Source: Methylomicrobium sp. wino1 (lineage in GTDB: Bacteria > Pseudomonadota > Gammaproteobacteria > Methylococcales > Methylomonadaceae). Taken from it: 64,000 nt of DNA. The notes under the pieces were generated by a model that made no database searches, had not been told where the DNA came from, and saw nothing but the letters and a program-made list of their open reading frames with translations. Position numbers and translations under genes: made by a program. Of this stretch, positions 44,052 to 53,464 are shown piece by piece. The number at the start of each line of letters is the position of its first letter. Positions within the stretch are counted from its first letter, which is position 1. The stretch spans positions 2,666,001 through 2,730,000 of the forward strand of contig NZ_CP024202.1 of the NCBI RefSeq assembly GCF_003932755.1, read 5' to 3'.

Positions 44052-44333
44052 GGATTTCGTGATAAATAACGTCCTGGAGCTATGCGCTTTGTTGAGGGCT
44101 CGGTAACTCGCTTGGCAGGACGCCGTGAATACATCCATGCAGGCTTGACGGCGGCTATCTGATCGCCAAGGATGGCGTGAATGCAGGTTTTGCATTACGC
44201 CATGGATGGCGTGTATTAGGGCAATGCAGGAGCAATTGCCGAGGAGCAAAAATCTGCCCTGCCGCCGCACCTGCCAATCGAGCAACCGAACCCTCCGTAA
44301 AATAGGGATGTTATTTGCGACTAAATCCTAAGG
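44049..44333. repeat. MITE-like element, family AAGGATTT...AAATAAC, long form
   Basis: Left end TAAGGATTTCGTGATAAATA, right end GTTATTTGCGACTAAATCCT and AAGG. The left end supplies the TAA stop of the GGDEF-EAL gene. Core phrases AGGACGCCGTGAATACATCC and GGCTTGACGGCGGC resemble the cores of 38103-38265 and 61586-61772. Several nested hairpins are present (GGATGGCGTGAATGCAGG with repeats around 44180). Confidence 0.75.
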
Positions 44334-44556
44334 TTCCTCTAAGTTCAAATAATATACCTTGTCGGTTCATACAAAGGTTCGGCAGAGGCTCTAGGATAAC
44401 GCTTCTTTAAGCAATCATCGCTACTATAGTCATAATACTCGCGTCTTTCGGATAGTCGATAGTTCCTTCTCTTCAAAAAAGACTGGTTAATCATTGGCTT
44501 ACTATTCGCGTGGACGCAATATTTAATGACTATTTGGTAATTAACACCGCAACATC
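44334..44556. other. Upstream region of mrcB
   Basis: Together with the repeat element before it, this makes a 505-base gap without a gene. No specific control site was recognised. Confidence 0.5.
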
Positions 44557-46923
44557 ATGGCAAGACAACCCAGAAAATCCGTAACGCCCAAGAAAACCAC
44601 CAGAAAGCCGCGTAGCCGAGCGTCTCGCAATAAAAGACATCCGGAAAAGCGCCGTTTCGGGTGGTTTAAAAAAATCCTGTTATTAGGTTTTGTATTTGCC
44701 GTATTTATATTATCCAGTTACATCGGTTACCTGGATTATAACGTTCGAAGGCAATTCGAAGGCAAGCGTTGGGCGATCCCGGCGCGTGTCTATGCTAATC
44801 CGGAAGAGCTTTATGCCGGATATAGAATGAATATTGCCGATTTCGAAAAGCTTCTGCAGCAACTGCGATATCGTCAAGATTCTCAATTATCTTCCGAAGG
44901 GACCTATTACCGGTCGGGATTGTTTGTCAATGTTAAAACCCATGCGTTCGATTTCTGGGACCAATCTCAGGATAGTCGTGCATTACAGATTCGATTCTCC
45001 CCTGGTGAAATTTCCGAAATCGCCGATCTATCGGGCAGGGGACCGGTTGCTGTTGCTCGTTTGGACCCCATTCAGATAGGCAGCTTTTATCCGACTCGTA
45101 AGGAGGACCGGGTTTTGATCAAGCTATCGGAAACTCCGGATACCTTGATTCAAGGCTTGCTCGCGACCGAAGACCGGGATTTTTATAATCATTACGGCAT
45201 TTCGGTCAAGGCGATTTTACGTGCGATTTTGGCGAATGTCAGGGCGGGCGGCATTGTGCAAGGCGGCAGCACGATCACCCAGCAATTGATCAAGAATTTT
45301 TATTTGACGTCCGAGCGTAGTTTTTGGCGAAAGATCAACGAAGTATTCATGTCGTTGATTATCGAGTATCGCTACGGTAAAGACGAAATTCTTGAAGCCT
45401 ATCTCAATGAAGTCTATCTAGGGCAGGATGGGGCCAGCGCTGTCCATGGTTTCGGCTTGGCGAGCGAATTCTATTTCGGCAGAACCCTTAAAGACTTACC
45501 TTTGGCGCAGATGGCGACTCTGGTCGCATTGGTTAGAGGCCCCTCTTATTACGATCCGCGTCGGCACACCGAACGTGCATTAAAAAGGCGGGAGTTAGTG
45601 CTCGATAAAATGCATGAGCAAGGTTTTATCACGTTAAAACAGGCTGAGGAAGCGAAAAAACAGCCACTGGAAGTAATGCCGCAAACCCATCGTTCGGTCA
45701 ATCGTTATCCGGCTTTTATGGACTTGGTCAAGCGTCAATTGCAGCAAGAATACAAAGATGACGACCTGACTTCCGAAGGCTTGAGAATATTTACGACGCT
45801 CGAGCCCCGAGTGCAAAACGCCGTGGAAAAATCCTTGGCCGTAAAAATGCGCGAACTCGAAAAAAATCCTCGCGCGAATGAATTGGAATCGGCAGTTATC
45901 GTGACGCGTCGGGAAGGCGCGGAAATTGTTGCGATGGCGGGAGGCAGGGATAAAACCTCGGCCGGTTTCAATCGGGCTCTGGATGCGGTGCGCCCGATTG
46001 GGTCATTGATAAAGCCGGTGGTGTATCTGACCGCATTGGAATATCCGGCTAAATACACGATAACGACTCCGGTCAGCGACACTCGTATTACCGTCAAAAG
46101 CGGCAAAAGCAATTGGACGCCGAAAAATTATGATAATACCGAACATGGCGAAGTGCCGCTTCATAAGGCATTGACGAATTCTTACAATCTCGCGACCGTT
46201 CGAATCGGCATGGATGTCGGTATCGCGAGAGTGGCAAAGACCTTAAAGGATCTGGGCGTGAATCGGCCTGTCGATTTATACCCTTCTCTGTTATTGGGGG
46301 CCTCGCCGTTGTCGCCATTAGACGTCACGCAAATGTATCAAACCCTAGCTGGAGACGGCTTTGTAACGCCGCTTAGAGCGATTCGCGGCGTGGTCGACGG
46401 CAACGGTAAGCGCTTACAAAGTTACCCGTTTAACGTGCGGCAATCGGTCGATCCGGCGGCGACTTATATTACCAATACCATTTTGCAGGAAGTGATGACT
46501 GACGGTACCGGCAGATCAGCCTATAATTATTTGCCGAGAGACTTCGGGTTGGCCGGCAAAACCGGGACGACCAATGAATTGCGAGATAGCTGGTTCGCCG
46601 GTTTCAGCGGCGATTATCTGTCGGTAGTATGGGTTGGGCGCGACGATAATAAACCTTCGGGATTAACCGGCTCGACCGGTGCGTTGAAAATTTGGTCCGA
46701 CGTGATGCAACAGATCTCCAGTATTCCGGTAATTTTGACACCGCCGGATAATGTCGACACGGTTTGGATCGACCCGTATACAGGGTTACTGGCTAATCAG
46801 GACTGCGAAAATGTTAGGCAATTTCCATTCATTCGTGGATCGGCGCCCACTAGCAGCTCGCCATGCGTACAAACCGAGGAGGAAAAAGCGAAGGATTGGT
46901 TTCAGGATTTTTTTAAGTTTTAG
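44557..46923 (+). CDS. mrcB: Penicillin-binding protein 1B
   Basis: A 788-residue bifunctional peptidoglycan synthase anchored in the inner membrane. A basic N-terminal tail (RQPRKSVTPKKTTRKPRSRA) precedes one membrane helix (about 47-67), then a UB2H-like segment, GT51 glycosyltransferase (EDRDFYNHYGISVKAILRAI, GGSTITQQLIKNFYL) and transpeptidase (SXXK as PIGSLIKPVVYL, SYN as TNSYNLATVRIG, KTG as GLAGKTGTTNELRDSWFAGF). Length and domain order are typical of PBP1b rather than PBP1a. Confidence 0.96.
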   Translation: MARQPRKSVTPKKTTRKPRSRASRNKRHPEKRRFGWFKKILLLGFVFAVFILSSYIGYLDYNVRRQFEGKRWAIPARVYANPEELYAGYRMNIADFEKLLQQLRYRQDSQLSSEGTYYRSGLFVNVKTHAFDFWDQSQDSRALQIRFSPGEISEIADLSGRGPVAVARLDPIQIGSFYPTRKEDRVLIKLSETPDTLIQGLLATEDRDFYNHYGISVKAILRAILANVRAGGIVQGGSTITQQLIKNFYLTSERSFWRKINEVFMSLIIEYRYGKDEILEAYLNEVYLGQDGASAVHGFGLASEFYFGRTLKDLPLAQMATLVALVRGPSYYDPRRHTERALKRRELVLDKMHEQGFITLKQAEEAKKQPLEVMPQTHRSVNRYPAFMDLVKRQLQQEYKDDDLTSEGLRIFTTLEPRVQNAVEKSLAVKMRELEKNPRANELESAVIVTRREGAEIVAMAGGRDKTSAGFNRALDAVRPIGSLIKPVVYLTALEYPAKYTITTPVSDTRITVKSGKSNWTPKNYDNTEHGEVPLHKALTNSYNLATVRIGMDVGIARVAKTLKDLGVNRPVDLYPSLLLGASPLSPLDVTQMYQTLAGDGFVTPLRAIRGVVDGNGKRLQSYPFNVRQSVDPAATYITNTILQEVMTDGTGRSAYNYLPRDFGLAGKTGTTNELRDSWFAGFSGDYLSVVWVGRDDNKPSGLTGSTGALKIWSDVMQQISSIPVILTPPDNVDTVWIDPYTGLLANQDCENVRQFPFIRGSAPTSSSPCVQTEEEKAKDWFQDFFKF

Positions 46924-46926
46924 CGA

Positions 46927-46962
46927 ACTATACCCATCGTAGATCAAAATTAGGCACCCGTA
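46927..46962. repeat. Solo end of the TATACTCATCG repeat family
   Basis: CTATACCCATCGTAGATCAA and the following AAATTAGGCACCCG match the left end of 24412-24586 and 35967-36192; no right end follows. It starts just after the mrcB stop. Confidence 0.6.
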
Positions 46963-47056
46963 ACGCTTGTCGGCGCTCACCCATTAAATTCCGGTAATTG
47001 ACGGTTGCCGCGAAAACCGGAAATTTCCAGCATGATTCAATTAGGTATCGACTGCT

Positions 47057-47881
47057 ATGAATAAAATCCCATTGGGCATCAGTGGTTGTTTGCTTGGCCA
47101 ACTTGGAGAAAAAGAAGTAACTAATCGTGAGAGTTTGATTAGCGAAGTGCTCGAGAGTTTTTTTGAATGGAAGCCATTTTCGATCAAGGAAGAAAAATCG
47201 CTGTTGACTCAAGACGTTTCAGCAATTTCCGATTCCGGCACGGACAAGATGGTTGGAATCTGCGGTTATATTATGAAAAGACCGGAGCAAGCGGTCACAA
47301 AAACGGGAGGTGCTATCGAGGGTTTGGCTATCGAAACATTGAGAATCATGCATCGCTTTCCATTGGTGCCTATCGAAGAAGCTATCCGGCTTCAAGATCC
47401 TTGTTTACGCGATCTTTTTTTCAAGCGGGTTTATGTTATGCATCGTTGGCAAATGTTGTTGAAAGAAGGCCTTAGCGCCCGTGCTTTGATTGATTTCCAT
47501 GCTCGCCATAAATTAATCATCATGAGCCACGGCGACTATCGAGATCTAGGGCAATTATTGGCCGGTCTGAGCAAAGACAATTTAACCGAAATTGCCGAGC
47601 AATATATCTTGCAGCTGATGAGCATGTTGTTGACGTTACCGACCCGGGCCAATCACGTCAATGTTTTACAGCATATTCAAGGGCATTTAAAAAAAGACAT
47701 CAGCCGCGACGATAAAGCCGAACTGTGCGAATTGATCGACAGCTACCGGAACTACGAAGTACCTCTTATCGCACCGATAATCTTGTTGAAGCATCATTTT
47801 CGAAAATCGCCGGATCCCTATATTCAGTCGTCGTATTATTTTTCCCCTTATCCGAGCGCACTGGGTTTTGTTAACCCTTAA
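47057..47881 (+). CDS. YbgA-like DUF1722 protein with degenerate DUF523 part
   Basis: A 274-residue protein. The C-terminal half (from about residue 110) is DUF1722: RLQDPCLRDLFFKRVYVMHRWQ, FHARHKLIIMSHGDYRDLGQLL and a tail SSYYFSPYPSALGF. The N-terminal part begins like DUF523 (IPLGISGCLLGQ) but lacks most of that domain's conserved blocks, including the SCG cysteine motif, so it is shortened and probably not functional as in full-length YbgA relatives. In other bacteria such proteins sit near photolyase or stress genes; here the neighbours give no hint. Function unknown. Confidence 0.8.
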   Translation: MNKIPLGISGCLLGQLGEKEVTNRESLISEVLESFFEWKPFSIKEEKSLLTQDVSAISDSGTDKMVGICGYIMKRPEQAVTKTGGAIEGLAIETLRIMHRFPLVPIEEAIRLQDPCLRDLFFKRVYVMHRWQMLLKEGLSARALIDFHARHKLIIMSHGDYRDLGQLLAGLSKDNLTEIAEQYILQLMSMLLTLPTRANHVNVLQHIQGHLKKDISRDDKAELCELIDSYRNYEVPLIAPIILLKHHFRKSPDPYIQSSYYFSPYPSALGFVNP

Positions 47882-48489
47882 AAATTCTCAGCGGCCATGT
47901 TTTTAGCTTTTGCGGAAAGGCTATTTGTTTGGCTATATTCGCGTTAATAGTTGAAATTAATTCTACACCAATCTCGAAACTTGAAGACTGTAGGGTACGC
48001 TGTGCGTACCACAGCAATCCCACCCCCGTAGTCTAACGTGCTCTCAAGTGTGGCTCTGCGCCGACATTAGGTACGCGTAGCGTACCCGACAATTCACTTT
48101 GAATTTTTAAGTGCATCCAGTAGTGATGGAGGTTTTAAATGTTTACTGCATTCAGAGCCATTTGTTTGGGTAAACTGCAAGAATGGGCCCTTGGCTAAGC
48201 TGTCGAAAAAACCATTTATGATAATTACAGTGCTCCCGCTTTTTAATCTCAAAATATCTTGCAAATTGTTGTTGATCATCGCTTATAAAGCATCAGTCCA
48301 CGAAAATTACTAAATACACGGAATTACTCATATAGTTACAAGGATCTCTTGAATCGCCCATTGGGTAAGCATCCTGGAAAATATAACTTTTGAATATTTT
48401 CGTGATTTTCGTGTGTTTCGTGGACAAAATGCTTTTTATTGGTTTATCGATTTTGCGATCAATACCTGTATGATATCGATACGGTTTTC
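47882..48489. other. Repeat-containing intergenic region
   Basis: It contains palindromic GGGTACGCTGTGCGTACC (about 47994) with a partner GGTACGCGTAGCGTACCC (about 48071). A second repeat (about 48295-48424) is bounded by inverted GTCCACGAAA and TTTCGTGGAC, with internal TTTTCGTGATTTTCGTGTG. Two small open frames (48094-48279 and 48293-48508) have no ribosome site or recognisable product. Confidence 0.6.
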
Positions 48490-49047
48490 TCAATTGTCTT
48501 TCGACCATTCCTCCGCTTTGAATTCGTCATCGAGCGGTGTTTCCATAACATGATTAGCGTAGTTACTGAGCGTTTTCATCGTAACACCGAGAATGACTTC
48601 CAAAACATGCCTGTTCGAATAACCCGCGGCGGTAAAAGCGCTCAGGGCTTGTTCGTCGATAAACCCGCGATTTTCGACCACGCTCCGGGTAAACTCTGCC
48701 AATGTTTGCAGTTTGTCATCGGGGATGGGATTTTGTTCGCGTAAAGCATTGATGATTCGAGCGTCGGCCTTGATCATATTCTTGGCCATGATCGAGTGCG
48801 CGGCGACGCAATAGGTGCAGTCGTTTTCGATGCTGGCGGCGATCAAGACGATCTGGCGTTCCACAGGGCTTAGCGAAGTTTTGTCGAAGATCGAATTCAG
48901 CGTCAGATAAGCTTCTAGCGTTGCCGGCGCTTCCGCCAATTCGCCCAATAAATTCGGAACGAAGCCGAATTTTTGGTGCGCGCCGGTCAATAAGGGCCGG
49001 GATTCGGCTGGCGCTTGTTCGATTGTGTGGATTTTGAATAAAGACAT
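48490..49047 (-). CDS. AhpD-like carboxymuconolactone decarboxylase family protein
   Basis: A 185-residue protein started at MSLFKIHTIEQAPAES (49047), with GGAGATC 5-11 bases upstream; the 39 extra residues of the longer frame are not plausible. ENDCTYCVAAHSIMAKNMIK near residue 72 has the CxxC-xxxH arrangement of AhpD-like peroxidase/alkylhydroperoxidase proteins. It is transcribed divergently from an AraC-type regulator, which may control it. A second member of the family is at 54892-55437. Confidence 0.88.
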   Translation of the reverse strand: MSLFKIHTIEQAPAESRPLLTGAHQKFGFVPNLLGELAEAPATLEAYLTLNSIFDKTSLSPVERQIVLIAASIENDCTYCVAAHSIMAKNMIKADARIINALREQNPIPDDKLQTLAEFTRSVVENRGFIDEQALSAFTAAGYSNRHVLEVILGVTMKTLSNYANHVMETPLDDEFKAEEWSKDN

Positions 49048-49251
49048 TAGGGATCTCCGGATTAAAATGATTAACAAACCAGGCCGCTGGCTTACCGTCT
49101 GCCGGATAGCAATACGGTTAATGCTTAGCGGCCGATACCGGTGTGGCAACGCACGGCGCTGCAATACCGATGCCTACAGAGTAAGCAATCGGCAATGTGT
49201 AAGCCATGCCCGGAATTCCGGTGTTTTTGTTCGTTAGTTCGGGAGACTTTT

Positions 49252-50139
49252 ATGGATGTGTTGACTTCGCTCGTCAATGGCTTGAATTTACATGCAAAAT
49301 TGATTTATTCCGGCGGCGTTTGCGGGCATTGGCTGATGGATCATAATTCGGATCGATCCGTTTTTTTTCATATGCTCAGCAAGGGCGAGGGTTGGGTTTA
49401 TACTTCGAAATGGGACGCACCGCTGTTATTGGAAAAAGGCGACCTGATTTTATTTTTACCGCATTCGGACGAACATTTTTTGTCCTACAGCAAGGACCAT
49501 TTGCCGGATACGATGAGCGATACGCTGCTCACACCCTGGGCGGACGGGGAGGCGGGATTCGTGTGCGGCGAGATCGAATTGGGAATGCCCGAATCCTTGA
49601 TATGGCGCGCTTTACCGCCGGAAATCGTGATCAAACGAAGCCAGGCCGGCGACGTGTTGACCAGACTGATCGATCTGATCGACATGGAAGCGTCCGCGCC
49701 GCGATTCGGCAGCGGCTCTGTCGTCGAACGTTTATGCGATAGCATATTCATCTTGGCAATGAGGCATTGCATCGAGAACGAGCTCGTCGATCGAGGCGTG
49801 TTTTCGGCAATGCAAGACCGGAGATTGGCTACCGTCCTGAACCTGATTCACGAACAACCTTGGAAGCCTTGGACCATCGCCGAGTTCTGCCGCCGCGCCG
49901 GCATGTCGAAGACCGTGCTCTCCGAGAAATTCGCGGCGTCGGTCGGCGCATCGCCGATCGAATATCTTGGTCAATGGCGCATGCAGATTGCGTCGCATTG
50001 GCTGAGGGAGCCGGGCATGACCATCGAACGCGTGGCCGAACGTTGCGGCTACGAATCGGTGCCGGCCTTCAGCAAGGCTTTCAAGCGGACCTTCGGGAAA
50101 ACGCCGGGGGCCTATCGCCGAGAGGGTCCCGGCGAGTGA
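49252..50139 (+). CDS. AraC-family regulator with cupin sensor domain
   Basis: A 295-residue regulator from the ATG at 49252 (GGGAGACTTTT upstream). The N-terminal half is a cupin-like sensor (GVCGHWLMDHNSDRSVFFHML, LEKGDLILFLPHSDEHFL). The C-terminal AraC domain has two helix-turn-helices (WTIAEFCRRAGMSKTVLSEKF and MTIERVAERCGYESVPAFSKAF) ending in FGKTPGAYRR. Regulators of this cupin subgroup often control a divergent oxidoreductase or hydroperoxidase gene, which fits the AhpD-like gene 204 bases away. Effector unknown. Confidence 0.92.
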   Translation: MDVLTSLVNGLNLHAKLIYSGGVCGHWLMDHNSDRSVFFHMLSKGEGWVYTSKWDAPLLLEKGDLILFLPHSDEHFLSYSKDHLPDTMSDTLLTPWADGEAGFVCGEIELGMPESLIWRALPPEIVIKRSQAGDVLTRLIDLIDMEASAPRFGSGSVVERLCDSIFILAMRHCIENELVDRGVFSAMQDRRLATVLNLIHEQPWKPWTIAEFCRRAGMSKTVLSEKFAASVGASPIEYLGQWRMQIASHWLREPGMTIERVAERCGYESVPAFSKAFKRTFGKTPGAYRREGPGE

Positions 50140-50286
50140 GTTATAGTGGTGGTCTGATCGATTTCTAAGCGGCCGGCGTCAAGCCATTCTGCATTTTTTC
50201 TGTAAGGAAACCGCTGTTGCAACCGACTGAAAAATATACTCACCAACTATTGAGATTCAAGCCATGAAAACGACAAGGAAAACACG

Positions 50287-52434
50287 ATGAAAGCCCCGAA
50301 GTTAATATTGATTGCAGTGATCGCGATGCTGATCGGCGCCTTTTTTTATTTCGGATATTCCGATTTTTTGACCCTGCATGAGCTGAAAACGCACCAGGTC
50401 GCGATCGAAGCCCGGATCACCGAGCAACCAGTCGCCACGGCCTTTGTTTATGCACTAATTTATGTTCTGGTCACGGCCCTGTCTTTGCCCGGTGCGGCGG
50501 TGATGACCCTGGCCGGAGGCGCGCTGTTCGGCTTACTCTGGGGTACCGTGATCGTATCGTTTGCCTCGACGATCGGCGCGACGCTGGCTTTTCTAGCCGC
50601 GCGTTTTTTATTTCGCGATGTCGTCAAAGACCGCTTCGGTTCGGCGATACGAACGATCGATGCCGGAATCGAACGGGACGGTCCGTTTTATCTGTTCACG
50701 CTACGCTTGATTCCGTTGTTTCCTTTTTTCATGATCAATCTGGCCATGGGCTTGACCGCTATTCGCTTGTCGACATTTTACTGGGTCAGTCAAGTCGGCA
50801 TGTTGGCCGGCACGTTGGTTTACGTCAACGCCGGCACTCAGCTTGCGGGGATCGAATCGTTAGCGGATATTTTGTCGCCGGCCTTGCTCGGTTCGTTCGC
50901 GTTATTAGGCCTTTTTCCGTTACTGACCAAGAAAATCGTCGAGCATATACAAGCACGAAAAGTCTTCGCCGATTGGTCGAAGCCGGCGCGTTTCGATAAC
51001 AATATCGTCGTGATCGGCGCCGGTTCCGGCGGATTGGTGACCGCCTACATCGCCGCGGCGGTCAAAGCCAAGGTCACGTTGGTCGAAAAACACAAAATGG
51101 GCGGCGATTGCCTCAATACCGGTTGCGTGCCGTCGAAAGCGCTGATTCGATCGGCGAAGTGGCTATCACATAACAAGCGTGCCAACGAATTCGGTATCAA
51201 ACACAGCAGCGCCGAGTTCGATTTCGCCGACGTGATGGCGCGTGTGCAATCGGTCATCGAAAAGGTCGAACCGCACGATTCGATCGAACGTTATACCGAA
51301 CTCGGTGTCGAGATCGTGACCGGCGAAGCGAAAATCATCTCGCCCTGGGAAGTTCGGGTCGAAACGGCCGAAGGCAGTACAACGTTGACGACGCGAGCGA
51401 TCGTCATAGCCGCGGGCGCCCGACCGTTAGTGCCGCCGATCCCCGGCATTGACAGCATCGAACCGCTGACGTCCGACAACTTGTGGAACTTGCGCGAACT
51501 GCCTAAACGCTTATTGGTACTCGGCGGCGGACCGATCGGCTGCGAATTGGCGCAATGCTTCGCCCGTTTTGGAAGTCGGGTGACGCTGGTGGAAATGGCG
51601 CCGCGCCTGTTAGTGCGCGAAGATCCGGAAGCGTCGGAAGCGGTGATGGCAAGTTTTAGACAGGATGGCGTCGATTTGAGATTGGAGCATACCGCGAAGG
51701 AATTCATCATCGACAACGGCGAAAAAATCCTGATCGCCGAAAACGAAGGAAACACGGTCCGCATCCCGTTCGACCAAGTGCTGGTCGCGATCGGCCGGGC
51801 CGCGAATGTTCAAGGCTATGGCGTCGAAGATCTGGGCATCGTCCTGTCGCCGCACAAGACCATAGCGACCGATCCGTTCCAGGCCACCAATTATCCGAAC
51901 ATCTATGCGGTCGGCGATGTTGCGGGTCCTTATCAATTCACGCATACCGCCGCGCATCAGGCTTGGTATGCCGCCGTCAATGCCTTGTTCGGCACGTTCA
52001 AGAAATTCCGCACCGATTATTCGGTGATTCCGTGGTCGACCTTCACGGACCCCGAAGTCGCGCGGGTCGGCCTAAACGAGCAAGAGGCCGAGCAGCAAAA
52101 CATTCCCTATGAAGTCGTGACTTACGGTATCGACGAACTGGACCGCGCGATCGCCGACGGCGAGGCGCACGGCTTCGTCAAAGTGCTGACCGAGCCCGGC
52201 AAGGACAAAATCTTGGGCGTGACGATAGTCGGCGAGCATGCGGGCGATTTGATCGCCGAATTCGTTTTGGCGATGAAACACGGCATCGGTCTGAACAAAA
52301 TTCTCGGCACGATCCATATCTACCCGACCCTCGCCGAAGCCAACAAATACGCAGCCGGCGTTTGGAAGCGCGCGCATGCGCCGGTTTCGGTTTTGAATTG
52401 GCTGCGTCGCTACCATCACTGGCGGCGCGGGTGA
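50287..52434 (+). CDS. TVP38/TMEM64 membrane domain fused to a pyridine nucleotide-disulfide oxidoreductase
   Basis: A 715-residue fusion. Residues 1 to about 225 form a VTT/SNARE-associated (TVP38/DedA-like) membrane domain with several helices (LIYVLVTALSLPGAAVMTLAGG, FLAARFLFRDVV and LRLIPLFPFFMINLAMGLT). From about 240 there is a complete flavin oxidoreductase: NIVVIGAGSGGLVTAYIAAA, redox pair GGDCLNTGCVPSKALI, NAD motif VLGGGPIGCELAQCFARFG, FAD motif NIYAVGDVAGPYQFTHTAA and C-terminal TIHIYPTLAEANKYAAG, as in mercuric reductase and Lpd relatives. No mercury-specific C-terminal cysteines are seen. The membrane part may anchor the enzyme or couple it to transport or quinones (inference). 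Confidence 0.9.
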   Translation: MKAPKLILIAVIAMLIGAFFYFGYSDFLTLHELKTHQVAIEARITEQPVATAFVYALIYVLVTALSLPGAAVMTLAGGALFGLLWGTVIVSFASTIGATLAFLAARFLFRDVVKDRFGSAIRTIDAGIERDGPFYLFTLRLIPLFPFFMINLAMGLTAIRLSTFYWVSQVGMLAGTLVYVNAGTQLAGIESLADILSPALLGSFALLGLFPLLTKKIVEHIQARKVFADWSKPARFDNNIVVIGAGSGGLVTAYIAAAVKAKVTLVEKHKMGGDCLNTGCVPSKALIRSAKWLSHNKRANEFGIKHSSAEFDFADVMARVQSVIEKVEPHDSIERYTELGVEIVTGEAKIISPWEVRVETAEGSTTLTTRAIVIAAGARPLVPPIPGIDSIEPLTSDNLWNLRELPKRLLVLGGGPIGCELAQCFARFGSRVTLVEMAPRLLVREDPEASEAVMASFRQDGVDLRLEHTAKEFIIDNGEKILIAENEGNTVRIPFDQVLVAIGRAANVQGYGVEDLGIVLSPHKTIATDPFQATNYPNIYAVGDVAGPYQFTHTAAHQAWYAAVNALFGTFKKFRTDYSVIPWSTFTDPEVARVGLNEQEAEQQNIPYEVVTYGIDELDRAIADGEAHGFVKVLTEPGKDKILGVTIVGEHAGDLIAEFVLAMKHGIGLNKILGTIHIYPTLAEANKYAAGVWKRAHAPVSVLNWLRRYHHWRRG

Positions 52435-52838
52435 GCCTGTCCTGATCTTTTGACCGACGGAAGGTAAAGCCAATGGCTGACTAGTATCGACGACGAAAAA
52501 AGGTCCGCCGGTAGGTTGCATTTGCCGGCTCGGTGTCAATGTTGATAGCGTTTTTCGTCCATAGGGTTCGCCACTCTAGTGGGCAATGCCATTAAGTTAA
52601 GCCCTTCGTGGTGAGCCTGTCGAACCATGGACGGCTTAACTTATCGACTCGGACTTCTCCATTCACCCTTCGACAAGGCTCTCCTGAGCGCAGCCGAAGG
52701 GCTCAGGGCGAACGGAAAAGTCCTTAACTTATGGCAGTACACTCTAGTGGGAGCAACGCCGTCGTCGCGACTATCGAAGCCACGGGCACTCGGCAGCCAT
52801 GGTTGTCATCGAAGCCCCGTCGCGTCAACCGTCACCGT
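52435..52838. other. Intergenic region with a repeat element
   Basis: No gene. It is filled by the element 52587-52736 and a half copy of the GTGGGAGCGACGCC palindrome at 52744-52785. Confidence 0.6.
52587..52736. repeat. MITE-like element flanked by 11-bp direct repeats
   Basis: Ends TGCCATTAAGTTAAG and CTTAACTTATGGCA are inverted repeats. The core has the CTTCGTGGTGAGCCTGTCGA and CCTTCGACAAGGCTCTCC motifs seen in 3713-3882. ACTCTAGTGGG occurs at 52573-52583 and 52741-52751, a likely duplicated target lying in a GTGGGAGC-type palindrome. Confidence 0.65.
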
Positions 52839-53312
52839 TCACAATCCCAAATCACTCAGACTGGCGTGATCGTCAGGTCGGCGGCCCAGTGGCCAATGGA
52901 ACAGGCGTTGCTCCGCCTCGATCGGCAGATCGTTGATGCTGGCAAAGCGTCGTTGCATGAAGCCTTGCGGATTGAATTCCCAATTCTCGTTGCCGTAACT
53001 GCGGAACCAATGACCGGAATCGTCGTGCCATTCGTAGGCAAAGCGCACCGCAATACGATTATCGGTAAACGCCCAGAGTTCCTTGATCAAGCGATAATCC
53101 AATTCCCTCGCCCATTTGCGTTGCAGAAATTGCCGCACCTGTTCTCGGCCTTGCGGAAATTCTGCGCGGTTGCGCCAGACCGTGTCTTCGGTATACACCA
53201 GAACCACGCGCTCCGGATCGCGCGAGTTCCAGGCGTCTTCGGCCATACGCACTTTTTGTGTCGCGCTATTTAAGGTAAAGGGCGGAACGGGGGCTTTGAT
53301 TTCTTGAGTCAT
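52839..53312 (-). CDS. NTF2-like (DUF1348) protein
   Basis: A 157-residue SnoaL/NTF2-fold protein. [74 protein letters not shown] and [13 protein letters not shown] are the typical DUF1348 blocks. Members are small, usually dimeric, and of unknown substrate. GAGAAACATC lies before the ATG. It is close to the PNPOx-ferredoxin reductase gene and the carboxymuconolactone decarboxylase-like gene on the same strand, suggesting a small detoxification or redox cluster under the LysR regulator at 55575. Confidence 0.88.
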   Translation of the reverse strand: MTQEIKAPVPPFTLNSATQKVRMAEDAWNSRDPERVVLVYTEDTVWRNRAEFPQGREQVRQFLQRKWARELDYRLIKELWAFTDNRIAVRFAYEWHDDSGHWFRSYGNENWEFNPQGFMQRRFASINDLPIEAEQRLFHWPLGRRPDDHASLSDLGL

Positions 53313-53464
53313 GATGTTTCTCCGTTTGATGGGTGTATGGACAGTCTTGGATAGGCTGCTTGGGTTTGATAGACTGACCCCGGCAAGCTTAACATTAAGC
53401 GGACTTCATGACAGTTGCCGGATAGTGACGTGTCGTGTAGCGTTATCATTCTATTCTCCTTCGG

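Noticed and set aside
48094-48508. Two small minus-strand open frames (61 and 71 codons)
   Set aside because: No ribosome site; one lies across a GTCCACGAAA-type repeat. No recognisable protein features.
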